DNA of 64,000 bases, taken from contig OX392533.1 in NCBI GenBank assembly GCA_947623455.1, positions 32,486,229 through 32,550,228 on the forward strand, in the 5' to 3' direction. This document shows positions 19,770 to 32,299 of the stretch, piece by piece. The notes under the pieces are model-generated. The model made no database searches. It worked only from the letters and a program-made list of their open reading frames with translations, and was not told where the DNA came from. This DNA comes from Mimachlamys varia (taxonomy: Eukaryota > Mollusca > Bivalvia > Pectinida > Pectinidae). A program made the translations under genes and the position numbers. Each line of letters begins with the position of its first letter. The stretch's first letter is position 1.

Positions 19770-21347
19770 TAGGCCAAATACGGCTAAAATACACAAACAA
19801 AATGGGTCGGTGATAGAAGTTCAAATAGCAGTGAACTGCTACCGTAAATTTCACAAAAGTGAGAGAATACCGCCCTGAATGTGGAACCACGGCAGGAGAG
19901 GATGACCACACGTCCAAACAAGTCAGCGCCATGGAAAAAGAGGATGTATTTCCTGTCATGCGTATGTACGTGCGCAGGTCAGTGGGGCCTCCCAAGGGAG
20001 GATTTTAGATCTCTTTCTTTTATATACAAATGAATGGGAAATGTGGAAACGATATGCATACTTAAGTTATGGTAATTATTACTTAAATGAAATTATTTAT
20101 CCTTAGCTGGAGTTGCTTCCCTTATATCGTGAACTGTATCAGCGTTTTTCTATAGACGTTCTCTCCCATTTCCACTACTGTGTCTGATTTGGGAGCATCC
20201 CATAATGCACTGTACCCATTGGTAGCGATGGTAAACAAACAGTTATCATATGATTATATTGGGGCCTACCTCAAGTACCCAAAATATCTGTAATAATCGA
20301 GTTATTACATTAGTCTAAAATGCCTACCCATCGTTTCTTGGGTACTGAAAACGTTCTAATAACAGTATTTAACAGTCTGCAAATGGACGTTGGTTCGATC
20401 TGCTCGAGTGTCAGAATAATGATTCGCTGTCGTCTGCAGTCACCGGCTTTTATACTTGCCGCCGGAACTACATCAGCCAATCAGCATCGAGCAATGACGT
20501 TACTTCAATGTCCGCCAAAAAGTAAACAACATGCGAAATTACCGGAGTGAATTTCGCGGAATAATGATATTTCCAACTGTTTAAAATGTACAAAACAATA
20601 ATACAACGCTTCATGAAGCTTCGAAAGAATTAGGCATACTTCGTTTACATATAAAAAAGCAAGATAAAGGGTCTATAATTTCAGTCTGAACCGAAGTTGA
20701 CGAATCTTGCCATTTTGAACAGCATGTTCGTGCTTCACTCGTAGCTGGTAGATAAATAGTGGACATTTCTCTTATTTATAAGTATTTATGTCATATACCA
20801 ACTCATGTCTTATAACATGGGTAAAATCTACATATCGTAGATGGTAAATTCGTAACAAGTAACCTCACCTGATTTTTACTTTCTTATCTCTCGAGTGATA
20901 TTTGACGCTACCCTGGATTGATGTGTGTCTGGTTCACATTCCTGGCCGTCAGCTTTCCGTTCACCAAGGAAGAACCTTGCAGAAATATTGTCCAATTCGC
21001 ATACAAGAATATCTTTTGTTGGTCGTTTCTCTCTGTTAGAATCAAAGGACTGAGAGATTGTTTGTTAGGTCCGACTTCGTTTTCTTTGTTGTATTCTTGT
21101 TTCCGGAATTTAACACGAAGTTTTTAATCTTTTTGTTATCCATTTGAACATACCCGATTTGGTTTGGAGTTGTAATGTTCTTCTCCATGACATCTTTCAC
21201 CTGTCTAGAATTCTTCTGTCTAATATTCATACTGAAGGAGGTATCAATTAAAATTCCCATCATTTTGTCTCCTTGTGTAATGCGGCATCCACATTAGTTA
21301 ACTGAACATATAACTTATGGATTGAATGTCCATTTTATTGCTTACAA
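19770..21347. other. No gene recognised; possible promoter-like segment
   Basis: Several short open frames (19735-19995 minus, 20320-20550 plus, 20918-21127 plus) show no motif I recognise. Around 20190-20520 there is a promoter-like mix: TCCCATAATGCA (like the ZNF143-type element of animal promoters), a CCAAT box and CpG-richer sequence. It could start a gene whose exons I cannot see. Confidence 0.3.
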
Positions 21348-21441
21348 CGGCTGATGAAGTCAAGTGAACCTCGTGCAAATGAAGTGAACTTCAGAGCAAT
21401 TAATGTATCATTTTACGAGGTTCACTTGACTTCATCAGCCG
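21348..21441. repeat. Perfect 27 bp inverted repeat with 40 bp spacer
   Basis: The arms 21348-21374 and 21415-21441 are exact reverse complements over 27 bases (core TGAAGTCAAGTGAACCTCG). The spacer repeats part of the arm ('gaagtgaactt'). As RNA or cruciform DNA this would form a very stable hairpin. Confidence 0.9.
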
Positions 21442-23068
21442 ATGCTAGCAACAAAATAAACTTTGAATCCTTATATTTATGTTAACTATTTTAAATTTCC
21501 CACCTTTTGTAAATAGGACGTAAAAAACAATCGACCAACCAACCATCCGCATGTACTTTAAGCTGATGATGTCACACGGTGCTTCACTAATATAACAGTG
21601 TTGCACACGTATCGTCATGTGTGTACATTCGCGGAACAGCCGATAGCTACTTCCATTCATCCCTAGGCACCAGAAAAAATGTAGTTCAGAGATAAAGCAT
21701 TGAAGTTTTACTTTTTTAGGGAAACTCCGATTTTATGGCAGCAACTTTACAAGTAATTGTTATACCACATGTATGTAAAAGTTCAAAGTTCTTTAGAAGC
21801 AAAGCAGCTAGTTAATTTGTCAATACATTCATGTCGTACAGTGAATGGAATTGTATTTACATCAGTTCTGTACATATATTTCACCAGTGTATATTGTAGC
21901 TTATTTAAAATAGATATTTTATGCTTTATCTGTAGAGAAAATCAACATAATTCAAAGTATGCCCATAACAATATTTACTGATTTTTGAACTCCGAGAATT
22001 GCTTTTTCAATTTGGGAGGCAAGACTGGATCCCAGACCTCGCAAGCGTAGTTGAGTACACAAAGTTATATAACTATCAACTAATGACGATTTAGGTTTAC
22101 AATTTAAAATAAGTTTCCTTGATATCCTTTTCAAGTTTTGGCAGCAATATTATAACGCCAAAGTAAATCTACCATAACAGTTGGCATTTAAAGAATGAAT
22201 TTACCAAGAAAACTTTACATATAACTTGGTCTAGGATTCATATTCTTAACAGGAAGAACAATAAGTTACCCTGGTTCAAGTTCAACCATATTTTAGTATA
22301 TATGAAGGCCAAGCATGAATAACTTGTTTCACCAAACATCTCAGTTATTACTATTGGTACTAACATCAGCCTTTACAGTTTTTGATAACTGTACATGTTT
22401 GTAAAATGAAATTCTTAAAATTCTGACTTCTGCCAAGTTCAAAATGCATTTGCATTACATTGGTCGAGCTTTACCCATATAATTACCATTTAAAACAATA
22501 ATTGTGAAATTTGTATTCAGCAACATTACCCTTTTTCACACCCAACCCCTTGCTTCAGATGTACATTAGAGAAAAGTATTTACAAAAGTGTCAAAGACTT
22601 GGTCTGAACTGTCATACTCGCATTTATAATGCAATGCGAACATTGCTTTTTAACCTTGACCCGACATAAAGTTTTGAACAACACAGATTATTAATGTGTC
22701 TAATCATGCTAATGAAGATACGAAAAAAAGCAAATTTTCATTTGAATATACCAGTTGTTTTAACATTACTTTTACCTATAGAACAGTTAGGGCTTGCATA
22801 CGATATGACTTCACATACAGATGTCGGGTCAAACAATTCATTGATGCATAGTATCCGACTAAACGTAGTTAGCATCAGATGCATTGTAACTTTTTAAATC
22901 TCCAAAGATAATTTGGTATCCATGGCCATCATTAAAAGATCTTGAAACCCTGCAGAATTTCTTACTTATAAAACAAATCACAATTGTACTACAATAATGT
23001 AATACACAATGCAAGTAACACTTTACAGTATAATGCAGTTTTGTCATCAAACTCGAAGAGAGTAACGT
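21442..23068. other. No gene recognised
   Basis: AT-rich sequence with only short unrecognised frames. 21500-21545 contains 'aaataggacgtaaaaaacaa' plus CAACCAACCA, the tail of a dispersed molluscan-type repeat also seen at 43.81 kb. Confidence 0.6.
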
Positions 23069-23116
23069 ATCAATTTTAAGAGGTGCAGCATATATGTGTG
23101 TTACGTCATCTCTTTG
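23069..23116 (+). repeat. Fragment of the Penelope-type terminal repeat
   Basis: 'ttaagaggtgcagcatata' followed by 'gtgttacgtcatct'. The ribozyme part is absent. Confidence 0.75.
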
Positions 23117-23439
23117 ACCAAAGACATCATTGATCAAATATTCACATATATGTTAAAACAATAAATTGAATAGTTAATACAATTTCTTTGTGGACATTGT
23201 CTTATGCTCTTTGGCTCCTTGGAACAATATAACATTTTATTTGATATGACGTTCATAGTCATTAGAGTCATGATCCTTTAGCACTAAAAAATTGGCACAC
23301 AAATACCGGTTAGCAAGCGATATTACTCTTTTTCAGTCCTGTTTACAGGTAAACAAAAGGCAAATTATTTGATGATTTTATCCAAACACACAGGGCTGTT
23401 ATATCTGCATTGTAAACTGCCTACAAAATGTCACTTGAA

Positions 23440-23535
23440 ACAGGACACATGGCGGGTGTCGTCGATGAAGCAGAAGACGCTTACTCTTCCTATTTTGCCC
23501 CTTGTTTAATCGATTTTGAGTTCGGTTTTGTTGAC
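23440..23535 (+). pseudogene. Scrap of the Penelope-type element 3' region
   Basis: 'atggcgggtgtcgtcgatga', 'gcagaagacgcttactcttc', then 'ttaatcgattttgagttcgg' match the sequence after the RT in the copies at 24.9-25.1 kb (inverted) and 63.4-63.6 kb, with about 100 bp deleted in the middle. Confidence 0.7.
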
Positions 23536-24899
23536 GCTTTGGTATTCTTTGATTTTTTTGGTCACATTCGCATTGCCTACATTGTCTGTGGATAGCTTAC
23601 ACGGACGTTTGACCACGGTGTATATGATAGCCAAGTAGACAGGTGTCTTACAAGTGCAAAGTGTAGTACAAACATGGACATGTGTAGTACAAACATGGAC
23701 ATCTGAACACTGCCTAAACAGTTTTATAAATGACACTACATGTCCAAAATCCATCTTGTACCACAGTGTTGTTTCTTTTTTGTCACGGACCTGTACCCTT
23801 GACTGGATAATGTATGCCATTTTAAAAAATGATGGTTTTCAATATTGTCCCATCTTGAGGTTGATTGCGTGCTTCTCCATTTGTGACAAAAAGCCTGATG
23901 TTAAGGCACCGACAATAAAAATACCCTTGGCAAATTTCTCACGTATAGAGCACTGTCTTTTCTCTGTCTATTTCTTATATAAAATCTTCTTCCGAGCAAT
24001 ATCTGATGCAACGCGGCATTTGGTGTAACTTTTGATGCAAGCTGACAGCGAAAACCAACCCGCGTTTCTTATCTTTTGCGTCCCATGAAAAAGAGTTCTT
24101 AACTGGCCGTTGTAATATTCAAAGTAGAAACACGATGTTGCCCATAGTGGTCCTAAATCTTGTACCTTTTCTACTAAATGGAGCAGAACATGGGCGTTTG
24201 AAGTCAGGTACCTCTGACCATATAAAATAGGCATGTTTATGCAAAAGTGCATCAGCATCTTTTTGGCGTTCACCAAGTCGTCATTTGTAATGTGGTCGGT
24301 CGCTCAGCAGGACGAACATGGACTAACAGGAGATAATGTTGGAACAACACCTCTGGTAAAATCTCCAAGAGACGCGGAATACTGTAGTATAGCATAAATA
24401 ATTTATACTCGGCAGCTTTAAAATGACCAATGTCTTAAAGGGTTCCAAGAAGTCTGGTTAGATGGAAAGGAGGTCTAATGGTTAAAAGTCTTTCGTTGAC
24501 CAGTGATAGTTTTCCAGTAATACTGAAGGTTTCAGTCCTATATGACTTGTCAAACCAAAGTGACATCGTCGTTTTAACTACTCCTCAACACACGCAGTGC
24601 ATGAAGTCTATGTCAACTCCTCTGACCATGTCAAACTTTGGTAGGAATGACAACCAGGTGAACCCTTTTACAAAAAATACAGTTCCAACTCCCCCCCCCC
24701 AGTTTTGTCCTTTTCTGCTGCTTTGCCTTGATCTACAAGCATTTGGTGTGTCCTAGATGTTCCATGACCAGATGTTGTCGACGTGTCAAATGGATATGCC
24801 CCCGTTCGCTGGTTTTTACCGATTCTCCTGGAATCATGAAGTAGGGGCATCCGTAAAATCCATTGAATTGCACCATATTAGGGGGGGGGGGAAATCAGA
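23536..24899. other. No gene recognised
   Basis: Short frames only. A 20 bp tandem duplication ('gtgtagtacaaacatggaca' twice) lies at about 23661-23702. C-rich and G-rich runs occur near 24690 and 24880. Confidence 0.6.
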
Positions 24900-25725
24900 G
24901 AATACCAAAGCGTCAACAAAACCGTAATCCGAACTCAAAATCGATTAAACTAAGGGCAAAATAGAAAAAAAAGTAAAGATTTACATAGAGACTCTCGTAA
25001 AAGCACAAAAGAATCAGACCAGGTGTTCCGGAAGAGTAAGCGTCTTCTGCTTCATCGACGACACCCGCCATGTAAATCTTGGTCACATCAAAGTAAACAT
25101 CAATCCTCAAAATGAGAACCGATCCATCATTGTCATCACAACAAGTAAACACACTAACAAGCAAACACAAAAACGTCCATCTTCATATCATACAAAGATG
25201 CAGAATATTTTTCTCGATGAGATCAAGATGGCGACCATAAAACTTCCCCATAGTCTTCATCAACATGCATCTCTCGAATCCCTGTGCCGTATGTTTGTTC
25301 GTCAGCAGTTGACATCTCGATATCCAGAGCAAACCCTATACTAACGAATCAACGGCGACATGTAAACACCATAGGATTGAGAAGCAGGGATGTTACTATC
25401 AAGAAGGGGGAAGTTCACGATCGGAAAATCGAAATCGTCACGTTTATTATACAGCTTAGTAGTTAGTTGCCCGTGTTGGTCATAGCTTAAGTAAAGATCG
25501 ATGTCGGAAGCTGACCTTAGTGAGTCTGTTGTGTTTTAATCTGAAGTTCAGCAGGGTATATACGATCGACTAGTTCAGCAAACCTCTTGTTGTATGTAGA
25601 CAACACATCGTCGATATACCTGAAAGTGAAATTGAAAGATTTGGCAAGGTTTTTGTTACCCGTCCTGATAAGCCCCTTGACAAATTCAGCCCAGTCCAAG
25701 AGGAGACCACCTATTTTGGTCTGAT
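24900..25725 (-). pseudogene. Penelope-type reverse transcriptase, decayed
   Basis: On the minus strand, starting at about 25700: FVKGLIRTGNKNLAKSFNFT, the catalytic box RYIDDVL, then FAELVDRIYPAELQIK. With frame breaks this is followed by the NFP-LDSNIPAS block and the non-coding 3' sequence 'ttaatcgattttgagttcgg'. The upstream fingers and GIPMGTNCAP motif seen at 62.8 kb are missing. Multiple stops and shifts make it a pseudogene. Penelope-like RTs share the G-PMG...RYIDD arrangement with TERT-like enzymes. Confidence 0.75.
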
Positions 25726-25852
25726 CAACTATGATTTTTCCATGTTTTTATAATCAAAATATATGCTATTCATGAAAAATTATTATATTTCACACGGCAA
25801 ATTTATATTATGATAATTTTCACAAGTGTGTAGCTCATATTTGTAGAAAATG

Positions 25853-27190
25853 GAAACAAGTGATCCCAAAAGAATCTTTGGGAAACACCATCATATGATC
25901 TTTATTAGATTCTTTATAAGACTAATCTCTTTTTTCTCAAGAGGAAACTGCAAGCTTTACAAAGAACTTCCCAAATTCAAGATGGCATCCAGGGCGCCAT
26001 ATACTTTTCTCGATTCGACCCGGGGACATCATTTTCATTTTCAAATTTTGTTTGGCTTCATCCCATGACGCTACCAGCCAAATATCATGTCTCTTGGCAT
26101 TTGGGTTTATCAGAAGAGGTCGCTTAAAGCTTTTAACAGATTTGACCCTGTGACCTTTAATATGTGTCAAGGTCATATTCTTTCGCAGACTTTGTCAAGC
26201 TTCATTCAAGGAAGTCGTTTTAAGGTTTTAGCAGATTTGATCCTTGTGACCTTGAATATAGGTTGAGATCATTTTAATCCCCAAATTTGCTCAGCTTCTT
26301 CCAAGGAATCCAGTAGCCAAATATCAGGTCTTCGGGTGACTTGGTATATCAGAAGAAGTTGTTTAAAAACTATAATATATTTGACACTTGTGACCTTGAA
26401 TATAAGTCGAGGTCACTTTTCGCTAATTTTGTTGGGCTTCATCAAATGAACCTGTCGGCCAAATATCATGCTTTTAGTGCTTTTGGTATTTCAGAAGAAG
26501 TCGTTTAAATGTTTGAACAGATTTTACCCCTGTGACCTTGAATATAGGTCAAGGTCATTTCTTTTCGCGGACTTTGTTTGGCTTTATCCAAGGAAGCTAC
26601 CAGCCAAATATAATGTCTCTAGGCCTATTGGTTAATCAAAAGAAGTCGTTTAAATGTTTTAACAGATTTTACCCCTGTGACCTTGAATAAAGGTCAAGGT
26701 TATTTCTTTTCGCAGATTTTGTGTAGCTTCATCCAGGGCACCTGTCAGCCAAATATCTTGTTTCTAGGGTTTTGATATTTCAGAAGAAGTCGTTTGAAGG
26801 TTTTAACATGTTTGACCCTTGTAACCTTGAATACAGGTCAAGGCCATTTCTTTTCGCAAACTTTGTCGGGCTTCATCCAAGGAAGCTGCCAGCCAAATAT
26901 CACGCTTCTAGGGCTTTTGGAAGAAGTCGTTTAAAGGTTATAATAGATTTGACCCCTGTGACCATGAGTATGGGTAAAGATTATTTCTTTTCGCAAACTT
27001 TATTCGGCTTCATCCAAAGAAGCTACCAGTCGAATATGAGGTATCTATGCCTGATGGTATTTCAGAAGAAGATGCTTGAAGGTTTCGACATTTTTACTCC
27101 CGTGACCGTAAAAGTAGGCCAAAGTGATTGTTTTTCGCAAACTTTGTTCAACTTCTTCCAAGAAAGCTTCCAGTCATATTTCAAACAAAG
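25853..27190. repeat. Degenerate pearl-like tandem array (about 145 bp unit)
   Basis: About eight units, each with 'gccaaatatcatg', 'cagaagaagtcgttta', 'cctgtgaccttgaatat' and 'aggtcaaggtcatttctttt'. The same core forms the better-preserved array at 55.3-56.8 kb. The hairpin ends are not recognisable here. Open frames running through the array reflect the repeat, not a protein. Confidence 0.85.
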
Positions 27191-27518
27191 TTATCTCATT
27201 TTATCTAAATGACAACAAATATATACGTAATTTAATGAGACAGACGCATCTGAAGACAGGATCCCTCCTGTACCACCTCATGGGTCTAATGTACGTGGAG
27301 ATGTTCATGAACCCCCTCCCCTACTCGACCTCCCGCTAAGAAGAAATTTCGTACAGAAAAACAAACCAACAAAGTTAAATAAAATCAGTATCAAAAACCA
27401 TTCGTAACATTGATTAAGCCTTAAAAGTAATCAAGTGTTATTGTCATTGTACTGAAAGATTAATAATGCATTTTTGGAATCTAGAGAGATAGTGAGAATG
27501 TATATCATCATTATTAGG

Positions 27519-27810
27519 GCTCCGCACAAAAGTGTGGGAGCCCTGTAGTAATCACGTTGTCCGTCAGCACTTTTGTACTTTTTAACTGATGAACATTTGA
27601 TGACATGAAGTAAACTTATTCAGAATTAAAGAAGGAGACATCTGACCAAAAATCAAGGTCACCGGGTTTAAGGTCAAAATTTGTACTTTTTCACTGATGA
27701 ACATTTGTACAGGAATGAGTTGATTAAGTATCAGCCTTGTTGTGATGACCTTTTGGGGAGGTCGGTAGCCTCATGACGGGGTCCTTGATGTACTTGTCAC
27801 TGCCAATATC
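27519..27810. repeat. Dispersed repeat beginning GGCTCCGCACAAAAGTGTGGGAGCC
   Basis: The start forms a short hairpin (GGCTCC...GGAGCC, separated by 'gcacaaaagtgtg'). It is followed by two diverged copies of 'gtactttttaactgatgaac'. The arrangement (hairpin, tandem core) resembles the pearl-like elements but the sequence differs. Confidence 0.55.
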
Positions 27811-27960
27811 AGTACTAAAGGCAGTAAATGCTTCTGTTTATTATTCAATTATTCTCCTTTTTATAATATACTTGCACATAGAAAATCATGATATTTTAGA
27901 GAAGGTTTTTCACATGTAGTTGTTGAAATATGGACTGCAATTCTGCAGTTCTTTTGTTTC

Positions 27961-30790
27961 AGACAATCACTGTGGAAGTAAGTCGTAGTATTTGTAATTG
28001 GTTGAAAATCAAAAATCTAATTTAAAACTAGTTGGTTGTCCTTAAAATGAAATGTAATCATTTTTCCTTGTCATGTAGAAAACAAGTCTGAAAAGAGAAA
28101 GGGGAAGCGCAATCATAAAGACATCAAAGAGAAAAAGCAGATGCAGAGAGAAAGAACGCTGATGAAATCGGAAGGAACACATCATTTCTACAATCATTGG
28201 GATATTTAAGGTGTGATTCTAATTGCCCAACATCCCCCCCCCAAAAAAAAACCAGAATCAGATTGTCCGTTCGTTTGTAGACACAACGATGTACCTGCTA
28301 CTCCTCTTAAACTAGTGGGGGATTTTCAGGTTTTTTTAATTCTTGAATTAAGTTCAGTTACGTGATATTTGGTTTACCTTCAATTACAGTATTTTTAACG
28401 TATTAATTCCATATGCTGACGTCTGAGAGCTCAGATAATAATGATGGGAAAATTTAGTTGGCTTAATTTACAGAGTTGAAGACTTGCCTGAATTTCCACT
28501 CGATAACTAGAGTAACTTCTAATCTTTATTTGTGTGTATTCATAGTTATGACTCTTTGTAGATTTCCTCTCAACAACATGGAATTTTAACGGGTTCATTC
28601 AACATACTGTTAAAATGAAGGTCAATTTCCACTACATAATGCTGTCAATTCTTTAATGTTTATCGTTTAAAACTGAAAACCATAAATGCTTGTTGTATAT
28701 GAGATAAAAGAATATAATATATATCCATTTATTGAACAAATAACCTTATTGGCAGCAGTGGGGGATGCGTTGCCTTGTTCTAACTTTAGTCAGCTCACCT
28801 GGCCCGAAGGGCCAAGTGAGCTTATGCGATTGATGGTGCAGCGTCCGTCCTTCAACGTTTTCCTTTAAACAACTTCTTCTTAAATACCGAAAGGCCTAGA
28901 TACATTATGTTTGCCTCTTAGCTTCCTTGGAAGGAGATTATCAAAATTTTAGAAGTCGTTTAAAGGAAAAAATTGACGGACGCCTCGCCATCACATAAGC
29001 TCACTTTGGGCCAGGTGAGCTAACAATGTCAAAATTGGCATTTTAATCCCCCTTTTTATTTTAGTATTTTACATCCTGTCTGCATTTACACTGGACCACA
29101 TCCTTGGTTTTAAGCTACTCTCTTTCAATTCAGTTTGTAAAGTCAGCTGACCACTACTAGTGTACTTACTTTCTCGGTGATTACACAATTTATATTTTAT
29201 TTCCATATCTGTAGTAGCTACAATAATTCCTTTGGAATTTTATAATGCAGTACTCGGTTTGCTAGCTGTGTTCTTCTCTATTTACTTTAACTGACCAAAC
29301 CTCGGTGAAAATTGCTGCGATATGGATTAAATGATTCCAGCCTAAGACAATTTACACAATACCTGCACTTGTTGCATTTTATATTAACATAGGACTTGCC
29401 GTGCATAACAACTATACCTCAATCTTCTTCAGAACGCCAACACTCCTGAGCCACCAGTTCAAATCAGGTCTCCTCTTGAGTCGATTCAGACAAACATAGA
29501 ACAACAAACTTTATGGTAAATAGATTTAATTATCATAAGTAATCAAGCTCTAACAATATACATAGATGCTTAGGAATGTACTTTATTTCAGTACTTTTTC
29601 AGCATGATACCCATGCAATTTACAAAAACACAAATTTATTCGTATATTTCTTAAGGTTTATTATTTTACGAGTTTTCATTTTGTTCACTGCTGTATTGTT
29701 CAAACTATAGGATCAGATGCCACAACTGCATTTCATCCCAGATCATCAAGAAGAATATATAATGTAAATATTCATATGGAGTTGTGTTAGTCAATACCTT
29801 TTTTTATTAACTACTGTAAAGGAGATTTAATGTCTTTCAACATTTTTCAAATACTATAGAACACTATAAAGCACATAGTGAATTCAGGCATCGATCATTC
29901 CCCATATAACCGCATATAACTGTTCTTGTTGCAATAGGTTCTGACCACAATTGCTGACCTTGTACATTGTGCGAGTCATCCTTGTTGGACAAAATGATGT
30001 ATACTACAATCAGGTTTTTGATTCACTATGTTAACTGGATAAGGGACGGTCGGGTGGTGTAGAAGATAGCCTCCAACTTTGTTTGGGGACTTCATAATAA
30101 TAAATAAGATATGTTATTCAGTCACACATTTTGACATTTACATTAGTTACCGATTAATTATTACAGACCTGTAGAAATGTCCAGTCATGGTTTATAAAAT
30201 TGAGACACAATAAAAAACAAAAATAAACAAGAAATCACAAGTAAACACCATGTATGCCAGGGTAGAATTATCACCATATAATTCATCACTGATTACAAAC
30301 CTTTGTTTCTTGTGTTCATTTTCTAGCAGAACATTCTTATATAATGGAATCCATTTTATGTGTTTCATGCTGTAGTTATTGAAATTAACGAGGAATGGGT
30401 ATAGTAAACAAGGATTTATTGGTTATGAAGGTTTATTTCTGCCTGTTCAATTTATCGAACTTTGTATAAATATATTTATTTCTTTTTTTAATTTTAAGTC
30501 TAAGAGCTATCGCTAAATTAACTCGTGCAAAATATATTTTTAAAACTTGTAGCATCTTGTTCAATATTACGCTGTGCTATGCAATACCAGTTCTATTTAA
30601 ACATCTAACAAAGAAAGTGAACTAAAGATTAAGTTCACTTTTAAATTAAATTAATGATCGGTCTTAGATATTCCTTTTTTTACAGATTGTGGAGCTGATG
30701 CCTTGCACTAGGGTATTTGTATACTCTAAACACATTAAACAGTGCAACAAAAGTCGAAGGGAACGCAGGTTGCAAGCTTCCTGATGTTTG
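27961..30790 (+). other. Possible exons of an unrecognised spliced gene
   Basis: Four candidate segments have splice-like borders: 28079-28209 (Lys/Arg-rich, ending TFYNHWDI-like then stop), 29433-29515 (NANTPEPPVQIRSP...), 29711-29762 (in phase with the previous one: WIRCHNC..., then stop), and 30686-30780 (IVELMPCTRVFVYSKH...RRERRLQAS, then stop). I do not recognise the protein, and the three separate stop codons mean they cannot all belong to one transcript. The rest of the span is AT-rich non-coding DNA. Confidence in any of these as a real exon is low. Confidence 0.2.
28792..29022. repeat. Short pearl-like element with inverted AGCTCACCTGG ends
   Basis: Begins AGCTCACCTGGCCCGAAGGG and ends GGGCCAGGTGAGCT. 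Both ends carry the hairpin found at the right end of the larger pearl-like elements, facing outward. The core is reduced to one partial unit ('aagtcgtttaaagga', 'gacggacgcc'). Confidence 0.75.
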
Positions 30791-31559
30791 TTTTTTACAC
30801 AAACACAGACCTAGTGGATTGTGTGGCAATCTAACTGGTTGCCATGGCAAGCCAGGCCTAGACACCGACAATGGTAATAATACAAAAATATTTGCACAAG
30901 AACACAAACTTGATATGTGCATCATAATTACAAAAATTGTAATATAATCGAAAGAATATGTTGAACGCTATATATAAACAAAATAATTGGTGAATATTTA
31001 CTTAACTTTCAGTGAATGTTTCTTAGTTGCTAAATAGTATGAATTGTTGATATGGTAATATATGTTACTATTATTAGAAACCATCCTTACCTAGTTATTA
31101 CCCCCCCCCCCCCCCCCCCCATCTCCCAATTAATTAAAAGCATAATGTTGTAAATAGAATACTAATGATTCTTCTTTTTTATAGACTACTGTGTCCATAC
31201 ATGGTAAAACTCTTCTGACGGAAATATAGTTTTCCATGAGAACAAAGATTAGCGCCCTTGTGAGCCAGTCCAGGAGTATTCATCTTGAGGATGATATTGT
31301 TGACAATTTGACAGCGACATCATGGATGCTGGTGATGATGAATGATTTCGGTGATGATGAAATGGTGACTTTAGTGATACTAAAAATTAATTTTCATTGT
31401 GTTAGTCTATAATGATGATGATGATAAGAAGATAATGATGCATGTAGTTATTTCATTGTATTAAGGTTATGTATGATTTTAAAATTGGAGTTAATGTAGG
31501 AATTATGAAGAATGAACGATTCAAATACACAAATATGGAGATAAGAGAATAGTCAGTGA
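30791..31559. other. No gene recognised; simple repeats
   Basis: Contains an approximately 20 bp poly-C run (31100-31119) and a GATGAT-rich stretch (31315-31440). No supported coding frame. Confidence 0.6.
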
Positions 31560-31850
31560 TTAATCGGTTGAGTTTGATGAGCATTATTAGCAAAAAGTAC
31601 ACCCCAAACAAGCTGTTGCGTACACGACATGGGTTCAATCAGATAAAATCTGAAAGTAAGACGAGACAAAATGCGGTGCCGACAATACAACACTCGGGTT
31701 GTACGTTTTGTTTATAATACAAATATGACGTAACACACACATGTGCTGCACCTTTTGAATTTAGATATAGATACAGTATGCCGAAAAAAATGAATTAAAC
31801 TGCACCATACCACTGTTTCGTCCTCCTAGGACTCTTCAGTACTTAAAAAG
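31560..31850 (-). repeat. Penelope-type terminal repeat with hammerhead motif
   Basis: On the minus strand: hammerhead motif, 'cggcatactgtatct', 'gtgcagcacatgtgtgtgtt', then 'caccgcattttgtct' and 'gtactttttgctaat'. The last part also follows the RT pseudogene at 58.5-59.45 kb, so this copy physically joins the ribozyme repeat to the RT family's 3' region. Confidence 0.8.
31801..31844 (-). ncRNA. Hammerhead ribozyme motif, copy 3 (helix I degraded)
   Basis: Core CTGAAGA (31839-31833), stem II GTCC/GGAC with loop TAGGA, GAAA (31819-31816), stem III AC/GT with loop AGTG, and cleavage position A at 31808. Helix I keeps only an A-U and a G-U pair before a G/G mismatch, so activity is doubtful, but the core is complete. 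Confidence 0.72.
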
Positions 31851-32217
31851 GGTTAACATAACCTAAAACACGTTGACACTTGACAATCATGAATATATAT
31901 TAAACACCAGTGGTGGTAGTATAATAAAAACTCCTTACATTCCGACAGTTATTGGTACCAAACTCAACCTGACCGCATTAAATATTACACTGATTCGTCC
32001 AAGAAAAGAACCTCTTGACAAGAGTTCGACAAGGTTCCATGTTGTGTCATGCCCTAAAATATTAAATTTCTCAACTTAAATCAGCCTAACTTTTAAATGT
32101 ATAATTGGATCGTCACCAAATCAATACTTAACCAGCATTGTATCATGATGAATCGACATACTAAATTATATTTCAATATCTTTTTTATTCTATTTAATTG
32201 ATTAGTAAATTTGTGGG

Positions 32218-32296
32218 AAAATGGTTCGAATCCTACGATTTACATTTGAATCAATGGAATGGTTCGAATCCTTCGATTGACATTTGAATCGATGGA
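32218..32296. repeat. About 40 bp tandem duplication
   Basis: 'atggttcgaatcct' through 'catttgaatc-atgga' occurs twice in tandem with small differences. The GGTTCGAATCC core looks like a tRNA B box, but there is no A box or cloverleaf. Confidence 0.75.
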
Positions 32297-32299
32297 AAG

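Noticed and set aside
19735..19995. Minus-strand frame MGGPTDLRTY... as a host exon
   Set aside because: Overlaps a MITE fragment at one end, has no start context, splice sites or known motif.
26772..27212. 146-codon frame with repeated FDPCNLEYRSRPFLFANF phrases
   Set aside because: A tandem-array artefact as above.
32218..32296. GGTTCGAATCC motifs suggestive of a tRNA gene
   Set aside because: No A box, no acceptor or anticodon stems; it is a 40 bp tandem duplication.
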